A stretch of 52,738 nt of DNA from Heterotrichella gracilis. Its lineage: Eukaryota > Sar > Xanthophyceae > Tribonematales > Xanthonemataceae. The DNA is taken from NCBI GenBank assembly GCA_032358255.1, contig JAULBX010026053.1:1-52738 (forward strand). Direction: 5' to 3'. Below, one piece after another: positions 46,801 to 51,837 of this stretch. How positions within the stretch are numbered: the first letter of the stretch is position 1; each line of letters opens with the position of its first letter. A program made the position numbers and the translations under genes. The notes under the pieces were generated by a model. It made no database searches and had not been told where the DNA came from. It was given only the letters and a program-made list of their open reading frames with translations.

Positions 46801-48910
46801 ACGGTTTGAAGCATTGCCATGTTTTTGCTCTTGTTAGCCCAATCAATGATGAAAGGCACTTTTGATGCTGCTACTGAAAAACATTTTGCAGGGGAGTGCC
46901 GGACAATCGAAGCATCATGAAGAATTCCACTGCAATGCATGATGCCTTGGAACCCACTCAAGCCCGCATCACCTGCAAATCAATTTACCAGCGGTCAGAT
47001 AAACACCAAATCATGCACCACACCAAAAACAGGTTCTGACAGTGCAATAAAAACTTAGGCTTCATCATTTTTGGCATCCGGCTTATTGCATCTTTGCCCG
47101 TTTTGGGTAAAAGTAAAGGCAGGCAGGCAGTCACCTGGCCAATTCCGTGCTAAAACTGCATGTATCCGGCACATGCCATGTGTAAGGATTCTGGATCTGT
47201 TGACTAGTTTTGTGCAGAACTTAAAACTAAAAACGAACACTGTGTTTATCCAAGTGTAGAAATTTGTGTACCACCATGTTTTCGAGGCAGTGCTGTTTCA
47301 AAATATACTGGCATAATCATCATAATCGTCATAATCATTGTTTTAACATAATAAAGAGGCCAATTTGCTGCGCCCCAAAGCGGTTACAATCTACGTGCAG
47401 TACACCTCCTATGGAGGGTATGGCATTTATGGTATAAGACTTTGATGGTTTGAAACTGAGAGATCTTATGCCAGGGTCAACAAAACTTCAATTAACTACA
47501 GGAAGTTTCTACATACCTTGCAAGACAGGGACATGTACAAAATGCATTGTCAACTGTTGATTGGAAGCAATATTCCAGAAATATCAACGGATTCAGTTAT
47601 ACCGTGAAGGACCTTGACATGGTGAAACTTTCGACATTGCTGGAAGTCACTGGTGTCACACAACATTGGTGGCAACATCTGTAGGCCGTTGTGAGGACCA
47701 AGAACAACCTGACTGGGATACTTACTTGGCATTGGTCCAAAGAAATAAGATTGTCTGTCTATCATTGATGAAGCATCCTGTTTGCAAATAGATATCGTTG
47801 CCATACCACATGTGAAGCCAGGTTTATTAGGAATAGTGCAATTCCTTGAGGCAATTGTAATGTAGGGACATGATCTTTGTGCTAGCCACAGACAAACAAG
47901 CTGACCAAGTCCACCAGAACCCCCTGTTACACTCCACATTGCATTGCATGCTGCACGTGCCACCTGTTGATAAGGTACAGGCATGCATTGCAATACAACC
48001 TTGCCAATGTGATGGGAACTTGATAGGTACTGCATTGCTTGATGCACATGTGCCAAGGAGTAAGCTGTGGTGCTTCCCAGGCGCAACTGCCCTGCACGGC
48101 AAGGTTTTGCACGGAGATTAGCTCCAACGTATATCATATTTCTGTTTGTTGGGTTGCAAGCAATTCATACACACTCAATTCGAGTGACAAACTCACATGC
48201 AGGGTGGAAAACAAACTGTGACTATCATGAATAACCCAAGCGCAATTTACCAATTCGCTTACACTTACCCTTTGCCAGCAGTAAAGCAATTTTTGAAAGA
48301 TATTTTGGCACATGGGCTTTGGGGAAGAAATCCACGGCAAGAGTGTGGAAATTCACATCGGGTCTTGAAACAGCGACTGCGTTTGTTGACCAAATACCTC
48401 TTTTGCCTACTTCCACAAGGGTACCCCCTACTTGGAGGACTCCAAGCGATCCACTTATCATGCCTGTACCACACAATCCCACCAAAGTCAGTACAACATC
48501 ACGAGTGCTGTGGGGTCTGAAGACATGTTCCTTGTTCCAGCTACGGTGCAAAACAGAAACCAACCTTGCAGAGGAAACATGACAGCACTAGCTACAGTGT
48601 AACATACTAACATGTTTACTGGTTTACACGATAATTAAAGTGTGCTTGCAGTCCATTACCTGTTGATGTCAGGGAATTGACGACAATGGTTGGCAGTTGT
48701 GATGGCGATGCATAACCATATGATCGACTGGAATAACAAATCTTTGATGTGGATTGCCTAAGCATCGACCTTTTCTGTGCATCACCAGCAGTGGTATGCA
48801 CATCTGAGCCTATCAGGCTGGCGATTTGAAGCAGCGCTTGACCAAGACCCCCTTGCAGAGAAGGCAAACACTTGATTAATGTCACAGCATTCCAGGACCC
48901 AGGGAGTCCA
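4326..48910 (-). CDS. Multimodular type I polyketide synthase without AT domains (multi-exon gene, 5' partial)
   Basis: A single minus-strand gene model of about 36 exons gives roughly 10.3 kb of coding sequence, about 3,400 residues, over 44.6 kb. Domain order is ER-KR-ACP, KS-DH-KR-ACP, KS-DH-KR-ACP, then a Nup98/S59-like domain. Visible motifs include two [10 protein letters not shown] active sites with both histidines, three ACP serines in D-S contexts, three KR catalytic cores ending in WGPW, and one ER nucleotide-binding region. No AT signature (GHSxG) was seen between KS and DH in either module, so the malonyl transferase probably acts in trans, as described for algal PKSs. Exon joins were chosen so that GT/AG borders, phase and family motifs agree. 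Joins in the ACP1-KS1 linker, the KS2-DH2 linker and the DH2-KR3 region are less secure. The 5' end (rest of the ER and anything before it) is not recognised here. The product is unknown. Confidence 0.85.
5048..5084. repeat. 14-bp perfect inverted repeat, 9-base loop
   Basis: GGGGTATATAGAAA at 5048-5061 is repeated inverted at 5071-5084. It lies in the presumed last PKS intron (4832-5550). Confidence 0.9.
5165..5211. repeat. 47-bp near-perfect palindrome
   Basis: Two 23-base arms (5165-5187 and 5189-5211) are exact reverse complements around a single T. It is AT-rich and lies in the presumed last PKS intron. It could extrude as a cruciform or fold as a long RNA hairpin. Confidence 0.95.
5551..5868 (-). 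CDS. PKS exon: ACP3 second half and C-terminal linker
   Basis: The exon begins after TCCATGCAG with two bases completing the Gly of DSIG. It then encodes the ACP helix II-III region, [19 protein letters not shown], which aligns with [11 protein letters not shown] of ACP1. A linker of about 65 residues without a recognisable domain follows. The exon ends at G|GTAAGC in phase 1. It joins the ACP3 first half (11704-12012) across a 5.8-kb intron. Confidence 0.85.
6130..6540. repeat. Repeat element with 28-bp perfect inverted repeat core
   Basis: Arms at 6252-6279 and 6297-6324 are exact reverse complements (28 bases, 17-base spacer). Upstream, GGCGCCAAAGTTACA...GGGCACCC recurs inverted at about 4128-4150. 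Downstream sequence (CACAGGCCAAGCC, CAGGCTACAA, CTCGGTCAGGAGCC) resembles 49.44-49.54 kb. It is a dispersed element of unknown class inside the 5.8-kb ACP3 intron. Confidence 0.6.
6777..6868 (+). repeat. Repeat G copy
   Basis: The segment around CCTTGAACAAGCGCGTTGG recurs inverted at 51.60-51.70 kb and, more diverged, at 9.24-9.35 kb. Confidence 0.75.
6950..7240 (+). mobile_element. LINE 3' end fragment
   Basis: Plus-strand frames give [20 protein letters not shown] and, after a break, [20 protein letters not shown] with [11 protein letters not shown]. These are the C-terminal part of a non-LTR reverse transcriptase. The same family recurs at 23.3-24.6, 30-31.4 and 35.8 kb. Confidence 0.75.
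7527..7695 (+). repeat. Repeat F copy 1
   Basis: About 170 bp (TTCCGGTCAACGTCGAGTAC and on, ending in GGGGGCCATGCTTG) similar to 20878-21042. The minus strand of both gives a short peptide starting MAP and containing TLTG. Confidence 0.65.
8043..8421 (+). repeat. Repeat B, degenerate copy
   Basis: It shares its start (GACCATGTGATTTGGGCCCC) and its end (GGGACCATC...CCAGCACTA) with the copies at 15.3 and 51.8 kb; the middle is diverged. Confidence 0.55.
9238..9352 (+). repeat. Repeat G, diverged copy
   Basis: It contains ACAGGCTGTCC, AAGCGCATTGGTAAGGGAAG and a TGTCC...CCACCATT end that matches 6777-6868. Confidence 0.6.
9539..9890 (+). repeat. Repeat B copy
   Basis: It shares GGTGGCACAGTGCACCAATT, GCCACTTTTGAGAACATA, AATGCCCATATTTTGGTCGC and AATTCGTTGGGAAT with 15.3 and 51.8 kb. 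A 168-codon plus-strand frame covers it and reads on into a LINE fragment; it is probably fortuitous. Confidence 0.7.
9895..10085 (-). mobile_element. LINE fragment
   Basis: The minus strand reads [19 protein letters not shown], matching [17 protein letters not shown] in the larger copy at 23.7-23.9 kb. The adjoining DNA (ACAAGTAAACTTGTCCACCA) is nearly identical in both. Confidence 0.7.
10932..11105 (-). repeat. Repeat E copy (LINE-type 3' end), diverged
   Basis: GGAGCCAACCCGGGCTCA, TTAGACTGTTGGAGGTG and a diverged ATTCCATTATA segment match the better copies at 19.4 and 50.3 kb. Confidence 0.6.
11704..12012 (-). CDS. PKS exon: end of KR3 and first half of ACP3
   Basis: The start completes the KR exit strand to give a D-x-DW-x-x-F motif typical of KR-ACP junctions. 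A linker rich in Ser and His follows, then ACP helix I, then the attachment site EMDSIG. The exon stops inside the Gly codon after the phosphopantetheine Ser, at AG|GTAAGC, phase 1. ACP1 has its intron at the same point. Length and phase fit both neighbours. Confidence 0.85.
12109..12286 (-). CDS. PKS exon: KR3 C-terminal part (QWGPW)
   Basis: After TTTGCAG the frame gives a short hydrophobic strand and [13 protein letters not shown], the conserved end of type I PKS ketoreductases, followed by helices up to the donor G|GTGGAT (phase 1). The intron before it sits at the same place and phase as in KR0. Confidence 0.85.
12547..12765 (-). CDS. PKS exon: KR3 catalytic core
   Basis: This exon encodes the KR segment from D-A after GVLQ through [19 protein letters not shown] and CYGFANG. 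The catalytic Ser (FSS), Tyr and Asn (YxxxN) are present. The borders ATGCAG|GAT and AAG|GTACAG give phase 0 on both sides, so it joins the neighbouring KR3 exons cleanly. Confidence 0.85.
13117..13379 (-). CDS. PKS exon: KR3 NADPH-binding part
   Basis: The frame opens with [15 protein letters not shown], an intact Rossmann TGxxxGIG motif, and ends with SSGVLQ before the donor CAG|GTGAGA. This is the N-terminal half of a ketoreductase. It is preceded in phase by the exon 13909-14269. Confidence 0.85.
13909..14269 (-). CDS. PKS exon: structural (pre-KR) region of module 3
   Basis: An open frame of 120 codons with no stop runs between CGCCAG (acceptor) and CAAG|GTACGC (donor, phase 1). Its phase fits KR3. 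It carries HLHVDV and an Ala-rich helix (ASAALALLK) as expected for the non-catalytic KR subdomain, which is poorly conserved. The same exon border type (Gln then split Gly) occurs just before KR1. Confidence 0.6.
15287..15690 (+). repeat. Repeat B, long copy
   Basis: About 400 bp from GTGGTGGCACTCTGCGCCAA to CAGAGTGCCAGCACTAGGG. It is the fullest copy of this family in the window and lies in the intron between two structural KR exons. No coding capacity was recognised. Confidence 0.75.
16270..16485 (-). CDS. PKS exon (tentative): DH2-KR3 linker or structural KR part
   Basis: A 72-codon open stretch lies between CACAG and AAG|GTTGGC, phase 0 on both sides. It reads like protein ([14 protein letters not shown], then a helical segment) and resembles in pattern the corresponding part of module 2. 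It was chosen mainly by phase and position, since the subdomain has no strong motif. Confidence 0.4.
17150..17664 (-). CDS. PKS exon: DH2 C-terminal hotdog region
   Basis: The exon starts after ATTGCAG with one base and continues the first DH2 hotdog strand ([12 protein letters not shown]). Further on, VLIDTLGSG resembles the second DH catalytic motif with its Asp kept, and [12 protein letters not shown] matches the second-hotdog strand. The 3' border is uncertain: AGT|GTAAAT near 17.15 kb gives the required phase 0, but the frame stays open to about 17.0 kb. Confidence 0.6.
18041..18228 (-). CDS. PKS exon: DH2 N-terminal hotdog, degenerate active site
   Basis: After GTACAG the frame gives [19 protein letters not shown] and then hotdog strands up to CG|GTGCGC (phase 2, matching the next exon). 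VGAQAVEM aligns with PAAGFVHGM of DH1. By that alignment the catalytic His position holds Ser (a His lies one residue later) and the conserved Pro is Val. DH2 is therefore probably impaired. Confidence 0.7.
18270..18308. repeat. Short tandem duplication
   Basis: TACCATCACGGTAGAAG occurs at 18270-18286 and 18292-18308, next to an (AT)n run at 18241-18256. Confidence 0.8.
18386..18614 (-). CDS. PKS exon: KS2-DH2 linker with an internal frame break
   Basis: One frame gives [11 protein letters not shown] and a helical KS-flanking linker. The good donor CAG|GTAAGT belongs to another frame ([13 protein letters not shown]), which joins DH2 in phase. The total length is one base off. Either a one-base insertion has broken the gene here, or a very short intron is spliced out. 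No AT lies between KS2 and DH2. Confidence 0.5.
18886..18987 (-). CDS. PKS exon: KS2 C-terminal strand
   Basis: A 34-codon exon between GTGTAG and GTG|GTAGGT. It contains FGMSGVNAS, the last conserved KS motif (usually FGxxGxNAH). The final His of that motif is Ser here. Confidence 0.75.
19085..19297 (-). CDS. PKS exon: KS2 third catalytic motif (GHTEGSAG)
   Basis: A 71-codon exon from TTGCAG to [22 protein letters not shown] supplies the second catalytic His of the ketosynthase; the Lys before it ends the previous exon. Phase 0 on both sides. Confidence 0.85.
19360..19605 (-). mobile_element. Repeat E copy: LINE-type C-terminal tail
   Basis: The minus strand encodes KCPLYHDV and FQSCYDGI after a DDHH segment, a non-LTR Cys/His tail, and ends with GGAGCCAACCCCGGCTCA and an ACAAGAT-type end. 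It lies between two KS2 exons and is closely related to the 5' part of the gag ORF. Confidence 0.75.
19742..20033 (-). CDS. PKS exon: KS2 first His motif ([12 protein letters not shown])
   Basis: Starts after CAACAG with one base, completing an Arg codon. It then shows [18 protein letters not shown] and [13 protein letters not shown], and ends with AASK at AAG|GTGGGA. The borders match those of the KS1 equivalent in position and phase at the 5' side. Confidence 0.88.
20605..20786 (-). CDS. PKS exon: KS2 middle part (DGYGRGEA)
   Basis: Between CACAG and AAG|GTATGC. Motifs are [17 protein letters not shown] and [11 protein letters not shown], standard for the KS after the active-site Cys. It ends two bases into an Arg codon, the same point as in KS1. 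Confidence 0.88.
20878..21042 (+). repeat. Repeat F copy 2
   Basis: It matches 7527-7695, including CCGGTCAACGT, CCCCAAC and ACTACAAGTCT segments in the same order and orientation. Confidence 0.65.
21472..21951 (-). other. Orphan open frame in KS2 intron, possible exon relic
   Basis: A 159-codon minus-strand open frame with [17 protein letters not shown] is shared with the structural KR exon 13909-14269. Its place inside a KS intron makes it an unlikely working exon. It could be a duplicated relic or chance. Confidence 0.3.
23300..24650 (-). mobile_element. LINE (non-LTR retrotransposon), broken copy
   Basis: Minus-strand frames show pieces of a reverse transcriptase: [10 protein letters not shown] near 24.08 kb (intact YADD box), then [13 protein letters not shown] and [15 protein letters not shown]. 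The tail is [20 protein letters not shown] and ends in ACATGCATTCCAGCAATACA. Stops and shifts separate the pieces, so it is not autonomous. Confidence 0.85.
24993..25268 (-). CDS. PKS exon: KS2 active-site Cys (DTACSSSL)
   Basis: A 92-codon exon from CTGCAG to CAG|GTAAGT. It holds [25 protein letters not shown] and [13 protein letters not shown], so the nucleophilic Cys is present. In KS1 this region is split into two exons. Confidence 0.9.
25785..25915 (-). repeat. Repeat E 3'-end copy
   Basis: GGAGCCAACCCCGGCTCACA, GACTGTTCGGGGTGCTTGAA and AAAGTCACCCCACTCG match copies at 19.4 and 50.3 kb. It is inverted relative to the copy at 26.49-26.73 kb. Confidence 0.75.
26490..26735 (+). mobile_element. 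Repeat E copy in plus orientation
   Basis: The plus strand encodes [12 protein letters not shown] and runs into AACAGTCTTGTAAGCCTGG and GCTCCTTGAATGTAACTG, the reverse complement of the other E copies. It is again the tail of a non-LTR element. Confidence 0.7.
27398..27465 (-). repeat. Repeat B end fragment
   Basis: The minus strand reads GGACCATCGTCTTTGGCCCC followed by GGAAATTACATACTGCCAGC, the terminal segment of repeat B. Confidence 0.6.
27475..27535. repeat. Imperfect tandem duplication, about 30-bp unit
   Basis: Two copies of an AGCA.CGGTACCTCGACTA.AGTGA unit, directly beside the MITE-like element. Confidence 0.75.
27537..27880. mobile_element. MITE-like element rich in ACGTA motifs
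   Basis: A 344-bp non-coding block with imperfect terminal inverted repeats: AGGGATTCATGATACGT at one end, and the reverse complement of its other end starts AGGGATTCACAATACGT. The inside is AT-rich with many ACGTA words. I could not define a clear target-site duplication. Confidence 0.6.
27967..28272 (-). CDS. PKS exon: KS2 N-terminus
   Basis: A 102-codon exon, phase 0 on both sides. After a short linker it shows [25 protein letters not shown] and [10 protein letters not shown], the usual KS opening motifs. ACP2 directly precedes it. Confidence 0.88.
28474..28665 (-). CDS. PKS exon: ACP2 second part with phosphopantetheine Ser
   Basis: After CGCAG the frame reads [11 protein letters not shown] (Ser of D-S is the attachment site), then [11 protein letters not shown] and the last ACP helix. 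The 3' border is either GCC|GTTTGT (used here) or ATG|GTGGGA 12 bases earlier; both give phase 0. Unlike ACP1 and ACP3, no intron follows the D-S motif. Confidence 0.85.
28741..28797. repeat. GT/GA microsatellite
   Basis: A (GT)n run followed by interrupted (GA)n, in the intron between the two ACP2 exons. Confidence 0.9.
28908..29020 (-). CDS. PKS exon: ACP2 helix I
   Basis: A 113-base exon between CTGTAG and CAG|GTGCTT. It encodes a short linker and [11 protein letters not shown], the first ACP helix. Its two leading bases fit the last KR1 exon (phase 1) 3.8 kb upstream, and its end fits the ACP2 serine exon. Confidence 0.8.
29021..32791. other. 3.8-kb PKS intron (KR1-ACP2) carrying a LINE
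   Basis: The splice phases of 32792 and 29020 fit directly, so everything between is intronic. It holds a plus-strand LINE at 29.89-31.42 kb. The rest (29.0-29.9 and 31.45-32.8 kb) shows nothing I recognise. Confidence 0.7.
29890..31420 (+). mobile_element. LINE (non-LTR retrotransposon), frameshifted copy
   Basis: Plus-strand frames in order: [92 protein letters not shown], then [15 protein letters not shown] and [20 protein letters not shown]. This is a CR1/RTE/L1-like RT with its C-terminal tail. The YADD box reads SLDD, and several shifts and stops break it. It runs against the PKS transcript. Confidence 0.88.
32792..32984 (-). CDS. PKS exon: KR1 C-terminal part (HWGPW)
   Basis: From CCGCAG to AG|GTAAGA. 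It contains [15 protein letters not shown] and PIDGMQALG, the end of a ketoreductase. Phase fits the exons on both sides. Confidence 0.85.
33191..33423 (-). CDS. PKS exon: KR1 catalytic core
   Basis: From TTGCAG to TCG|GTGAGG. It shows [32 protein letters not shown] and NYAAANAV, so the catalytic Ser, Tyr and Asn are present. It joins the previous exon inside a Gly codon to give HTGAVLKD. Confidence 0.88.
33648..33917 (-). CDS. PKS exon: KR1 nucleotide-binding part, damaged glycine motif
   Basis: From CATGCAG to CAG|GTACAT. The expected TGGxGGIG is WGGGVGIP: one Gly is Val and the last is Pro. The rest of the subdomain (RRIVIKRV, an acidic and Gln-rich stretch) follows the KR pattern. NADPH binding is likely weakened although the catalytic residues in the next exon are intact. 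Confidence 0.75.
34154..35264 (-). CDS. PKS exon: DH1 C-terminal hotdog and structural KR region
   Basis: The largest exon (370 codons), from CATGCAG to AAG|GTGTGT. It begins with a hotdog strand ([13 protein letters not shown]). It then shows [14 protein letters not shown], the second DH catalytic motif (Asp, and His four residues on), and [12 protein letters not shown]. About 230 residues of non-catalytic KR subdomain follow, beginning near [11 protein letters not shown]. Phase fits both neighbours. Confidence 0.8.
35265..39407. other. 4.1-kb DH1 intron
   Basis: It splits the DH1 domain. It contains a LINE fragment (35.76-36.25 kb) and a LINE-end scrap (36.38-36.44 kb). 36.5-38.1 kb shows nothing recognised. 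A poly-G run lies at 38.10-38.11 kb, and 38.2-39.3 kb again shows nothing. Confidence 0.65.
35760..36250 (-). mobile_element. LINE fragment, heavily mutated
   Basis: The minus strand resembles the tail of the 30-kb LINE: HMGCSRY for TWGVLIT, then a [10 protein letters not shown]-like stretch, and upstream a WCAVLQQ/KWG-like part. Many stops. A 13-base duplication (TTTGGGACACTAA) lies near 36.01-36.05 kb. Confidence 0.6.
39408..39551 (-). CDS. PKS exon: DH1 N-terminal active site
   Basis: A 48-codon exon from CATGCAG to GCG|GTAAGG. Joined to the preceding exon, which ends in KDHQ, it rebuilds the DH motif [10 protein letters not shown] (HxxxGxxxxP), then AAGFVHGM. The catalytic His lies two residues before the intron. 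Confidence 0.88.
40085..40659 (-). CDS. PKS exon: KS1 C-terminus, linker and start of DH1
   Basis: It contains [15 protein letters not shown] (third KS catalytic motif), [14 protein letters not shown] (last KS motif), a linker of about 70 residues and then [11 protein letters not shown] at the donor. KS and DH are thus joined within one exon with no room for an AT of about 300 residues. This is the clearest evidence for an AT-less module. Confidence 0.9.
41233..41522 (-). CDS. PKS exon: KS1 first His motif ([12 protein letters not shown])
   Basis: Starts after AATTCAG with one base, completing Arg. It shows [20 protein letters not shown] and [15 protein letters not shown], and ends at G|GTGAGT in phase 1. 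Confidence 0.9.
41737..41990 (-). CDS. PKS exon: KS1 active-site Cys (DTACSSSL)
   Basis: From CTGCAG to [26 protein letters not shown] gives the nucleophile; LAKDGRCKT and ADGYGRSEA follow. It ends two bases into Arg, the same border as in KS2. Confidence 0.92.
42471..42662 (-). CDS. PKS exon: KS1 region before the active site
   Basis: From TTGCAG to AAG|GTAGCT, 64 codons, phase 0. It shows [12 protein letters not shown] and [20 protein letters not shown], the KS segment leading to GPSLSID in the next exon. Confidence 0.88.
42822..43092 (-). CDS. PKS exon: KS1 N-terminus
   Basis: From TTGCAG to GAG|GTAGGT. Motifs are [25 protein letters not shown] and [11 protein letters not shown]. It follows the ACP1-KS1 linker. 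Confidence 0.9.
44318..44670 (-). CDS. PKS exon: ACP1 second half and unassigned linker
   Basis: It starts after TTGCAG with two bases completing Gly of [16 protein letters not shown] and [15 protein letters not shown] complete ACP1. The frame then stays open for about 80 residues ([16 protein letters not shown] and on) with no domain I recognise. The 3' border towards KS1 is not resolved; further short exons may lie between 43.1 and 44.3 kb. Confidence 0.75.
45354..45392. repeat. 14-bp perfect inverted repeat
   Basis: CAGGTTGCATTCTA (45354-45367) and TAGAATGCAACCTG (45379-45392). A third half-copy, TTGCATTCTAATG, follows at about 45405-45417. It lies inside the ACP1 intron (44671-45767), where nothing else was recognised. 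Confidence 0.85.
45768..46015 (-). CDS. PKS exon: ACP1 first half with phosphopantetheine Ser
   Basis: From GATGCAG (one base, completing the Arg of WDR) to GG|GTAGGT. A linker, ACP helix I ([11 protein letters not shown]) and SGVDSLG are visible. The intron follows directly after the Gly codon's first base, phase 1, as in ACP3. Confidence 0.88.
46281..46468 (-). CDS. PKS exon: KR0 C-terminal part (QWGPW)
   Basis: From ATTAAG to [28 protein letters not shown] and LLNDFIWDR mark the end of a ketoreductase. Confidence 0.87.
46698..46972 (-). CDS. PKS exon: KR0 catalytic core
   Basis: From TTGCAG to [34 protein letters not shown] and [12 protein letters not shown] carry the catalytic Ser, Tyr and Asn. 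Confidence 0.9.
47726..48091 (-). CDS. PKS exon: ER C-terminus and KR0 NADPH-binding part
   Basis: From GTGCAG to A|GTAAGT. It completes the enoylreductase ([20 protein letters not shown]) and opens KR0 with [19 protein letters not shown], an intact Rossmann motif. ER and KR are adjacent, as in reducing type I modules. Confidence 0.9.
48269..48463 (-). CDS. PKS exon: ER second part
   Basis: From GTACAG to G|GTAAGT. Joined to the exon before it, it gives [20 protein letters not shown] and then [11 protein letters not shown] and [13 protein letters not shown], typical of PKS/FAS medium-chain reductase ER domains. Confidence 0.9.
48660..48910 (-). CDS. PKS exon: ER nucleotide-binding region (first exon recognised)
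   Basis: The frame shows [15 protein letters not shown] (GGxGQAxxQxA nucleotide-binding motif), SDVHTTAG, an SSRSYGYA strand and IVVNSLTST, ending at G|GTAATG. The 5' border is not resolved. The N-terminal half of the ER, and anything before it, is not recognised in the rest of the window. Confidence 0.75.
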
Positions 48911-50214
48911 TTAAATTGTTTACTACGCCACCTTCCATTCCCAGCCACATGCCCGGTGCATCCGTCAAAAGTGGCACACTCCATGCACTCCTTAGGCACT
49001 GCTAAGTAAAGCTTTCAGAGGAGTTTCGAGGTTGATGGTAGGTTTCCGATGACATTCTAGAATAGGAAAACCCTAGTTGTACTTGTGGAACAGGATCTAT
49101 CTAGTAATATCTAGCTACTTGAGAAGGTATCTGGTACTCTTGGTGTTGCATTCTGCACCTTGATATGGGCAACTACATTTATATATTATGTAAAAGTAGT
49201 CGCCCTGCACCTAACCCCGGTCCACGAAGCTTATAATTATTAACCGCACTACACGCGCACACACAGGGATATGAAATAATGCCAAAGCCCACAAATTCAA
49301 AGGAATTGACGAACCAATATCCCTGGAAATCTTGTTTCAACGGTTCACACAAGTCACAAAGGCCAGGGCGGAAAGCAATAAATATTTTGCGCCATGAAAA
49401 CTGGCGAATACGTTGAAGGGCCGCAAGACCAAGGTAATAACACACAGGCCAAGCCGGTAAACACACAATGCAAAGGGAGAGTGTTTTCCAGTGAACAAGG
49501 ACCTAGGCTGCAAGAAAATCTTGCTCAGGCACCAGAGATTAGGTAATCAAGTGTGTTAGACCCCATCAGGGATGGACCGCGCACAGGCAGGCATCAACGG
49601 CATTGCGGAGCCCAAGTGGAAGTCACGCAAAATAAGGGGACTCAAATGTCAAGTTTTCCAGGACTCTCAGCACAAGTGAAGTATTGTGTGAAGATTGAAG
49701 GGAGGGGATTGCGACGTGTGCTGCCTATCGCTCTTTTGTGCAGTTGCTCCTAAGCATGCATTAGGCATGAGTGTCAGAATTGTGACATCGAGACCTCCCC
49801 TGGAAAGCAATTGTTGATGCGTAATATTTTGGTGTCATGCCAGGGCAGCCTGTCAGTGTATAGCTAGGGTTGCCTGCCCTCCATCCGTGCATTCGTTGCC
49901 TTGTGCGTGTGCGGCTCTGATTTATTTGCAGGTGGTGCTCACACCCGCACGCACCTTATTGGTGTGTACACATGTTATCAGAATGTTTCCAAATGTTTCC
50001 AATTGAACACATCCCGCCCAAGCCCTGCTGTTGCAGCCGGTTGCCTCGGTTATGTGTTGAGGGTTTCAGCTCTAAACCATCCAATACTTTCTTCCACCAT
50101 ATTATATAGATATCCAAGTAGCCTAGCACCTCCTTGGCAAATTGCCATTATGGGGTTTTGTGGTCACCTGATGATACATCTGGCTGATTGCAGATACAGC
50201 AATATAAGATTGAC

Positions 50215-50430
50215 TACATTTATAGATTTGGCACAATCAGGGAGCCAAACCAGTCTCACAAGGCAATTGATTACAGGATTTACAAGATATATTTGACAGT
50301 CACATTCAGGGAGCCAACCCGGGCTCACAAGACTGTTGGGGGTACTTGAAAAAATCACCCCGCTTACTAAATAAACTGTGAATTAATAAAGCCACATTGG
50401 CCCCACATTTACCACCAAAAAAGCTAAACA
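50215..50430 (-). repeat. Repeat E copy with a partial second copy
   Basis: GGAGCCAACCCGGGCTCACA, GACTGTTGGGGGTACTTGAA and CATTGGCCCCACATTTACCA form the clearest 3' end of this family. A short extra copy (AGGGAGCCAAACCAGTCTCA) lies at 50.23 kb. Confidence 0.75.
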
Positions 50431-51603
50431 CAATAAAGTCACCTACTGAGCAATAAGAGCACATGTGCTGTTTTCATGTGTATAATGACCATCTGAACCT
50501 TTGAACTGATAAAGTGATGAATGTCCCATGTAAATTGTGAAAACACAGACGTATTCGCGTCAGACTCATGACATACAACATACAACACACGTAATTGGTT
50601 CAATCCTACAAGTTGAAGGGGAAAAACATATTTCCGGCTGCAAAAAACGTTTTTCCCGTGTTGAAAAGAACAAATATGTAAATCAGAACCTTTGATATCC
50701 ATGTAATTGTCTTGATTTCCTGATTCAAATGTTCTTTTCATTGTCCAATAATATATCCTACAGTAAGGCACAGTGTACGATCAACTGTCCAACATGTTCG
50801 CATACTTCACCCAGTGGGAAACAATGAAAGGTTTGAAATCAGTGCACACCCACCTCAGAATATATTAAAACTGTTCGAAATTCTGAATTGGTCAGTTTTG
50901 TCCAAAATAGCGAGTTTGGGTCGTTTTGGCCTGGCCAAGAGGATATCATATTACCCTCGACTTACTTTGACGAGGTCCCCATTTTTGCCCATCACAAACT
51001 TCAAAATTTTGCAAAAGTGCTTCAGGGCCCTCCACATGCATGGCATATGGTCTTCAAAGCTTGTGACTTGGTGAATGGATCGTCCTGTGCTTTACGATTT
51101 CGAAATGCATATTACAGGGCATATTACAGGGGGTACTTACTCACCAGTTATAAGTTCTTTAGCTATACATTTAATATATAGCTTTCTAAAATTTAGGTGT
51201 TCGTGATGCTGCGACGGCACATTATTCATTTGATTAATCTTGCAACAATGTGGCACACATGCCACATCATGCCTGTGCATGACCACAGTGGCCCCTATAA
51301 GGTAATTGATACGTATATGGGGTCAGTCACTGTGGCCACATTGATATTCTTACTTGTTCACTGTGTATTGATTTGATACAGCACCTACGACCCTTCCACA
51401 AGGCCTGGGAGATCATCCATGCATGTGTTAATGCATGACACACATGTCTTGGTTTAGTGGTATTTGTGACAACTGGTCCTGTGCTGTAGAAAGAAAGAAA
51501 AACTGTCATTTCATATCATTTTCCTGTATTGATGTGTCATAGTGGCCGCAACACATGTGCAAAGCCACCGAATTCAGCAGGATGTGGCATGGAGCTTCCA
51601 CCA

Positions 51604-51702
51604 TGGTAGGGGACATAGTAGACAGGAGAGCATTGCCCTTCTCTCTGCTAATTCCTCTTCCTTAACCAACGCGCTTGTTCAAGGACAGGCTGCGTAGCTA
51701 TT
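51604..51702 (-). repeat. Repeat G copy, inverted
   Basis: AACCAACGCGCTTGTTCAAG and flanks are the reverse complement of 6777-6868. Confidence 0.75.
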
Positions 51703-51837
51703 TATTTATGTATTTATTTGGCATGGAGCTTCCACCCAATGTTATACATATCCAATGCCTGCATCTGGAATAGAGGCAATTTTGAGATTAGGGTCGTGGC
51801 ACACAGGGACATGATCCTGTTGCCCATGTTCTTTCTT

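Noticed and set aside
49179-49466. 95-codon minus-strand open frame upstream of the ER
   Set aside because: No ER or other PKS motif. The region overlaps sequence shared with the 6.1-6.5 kb repeat element.
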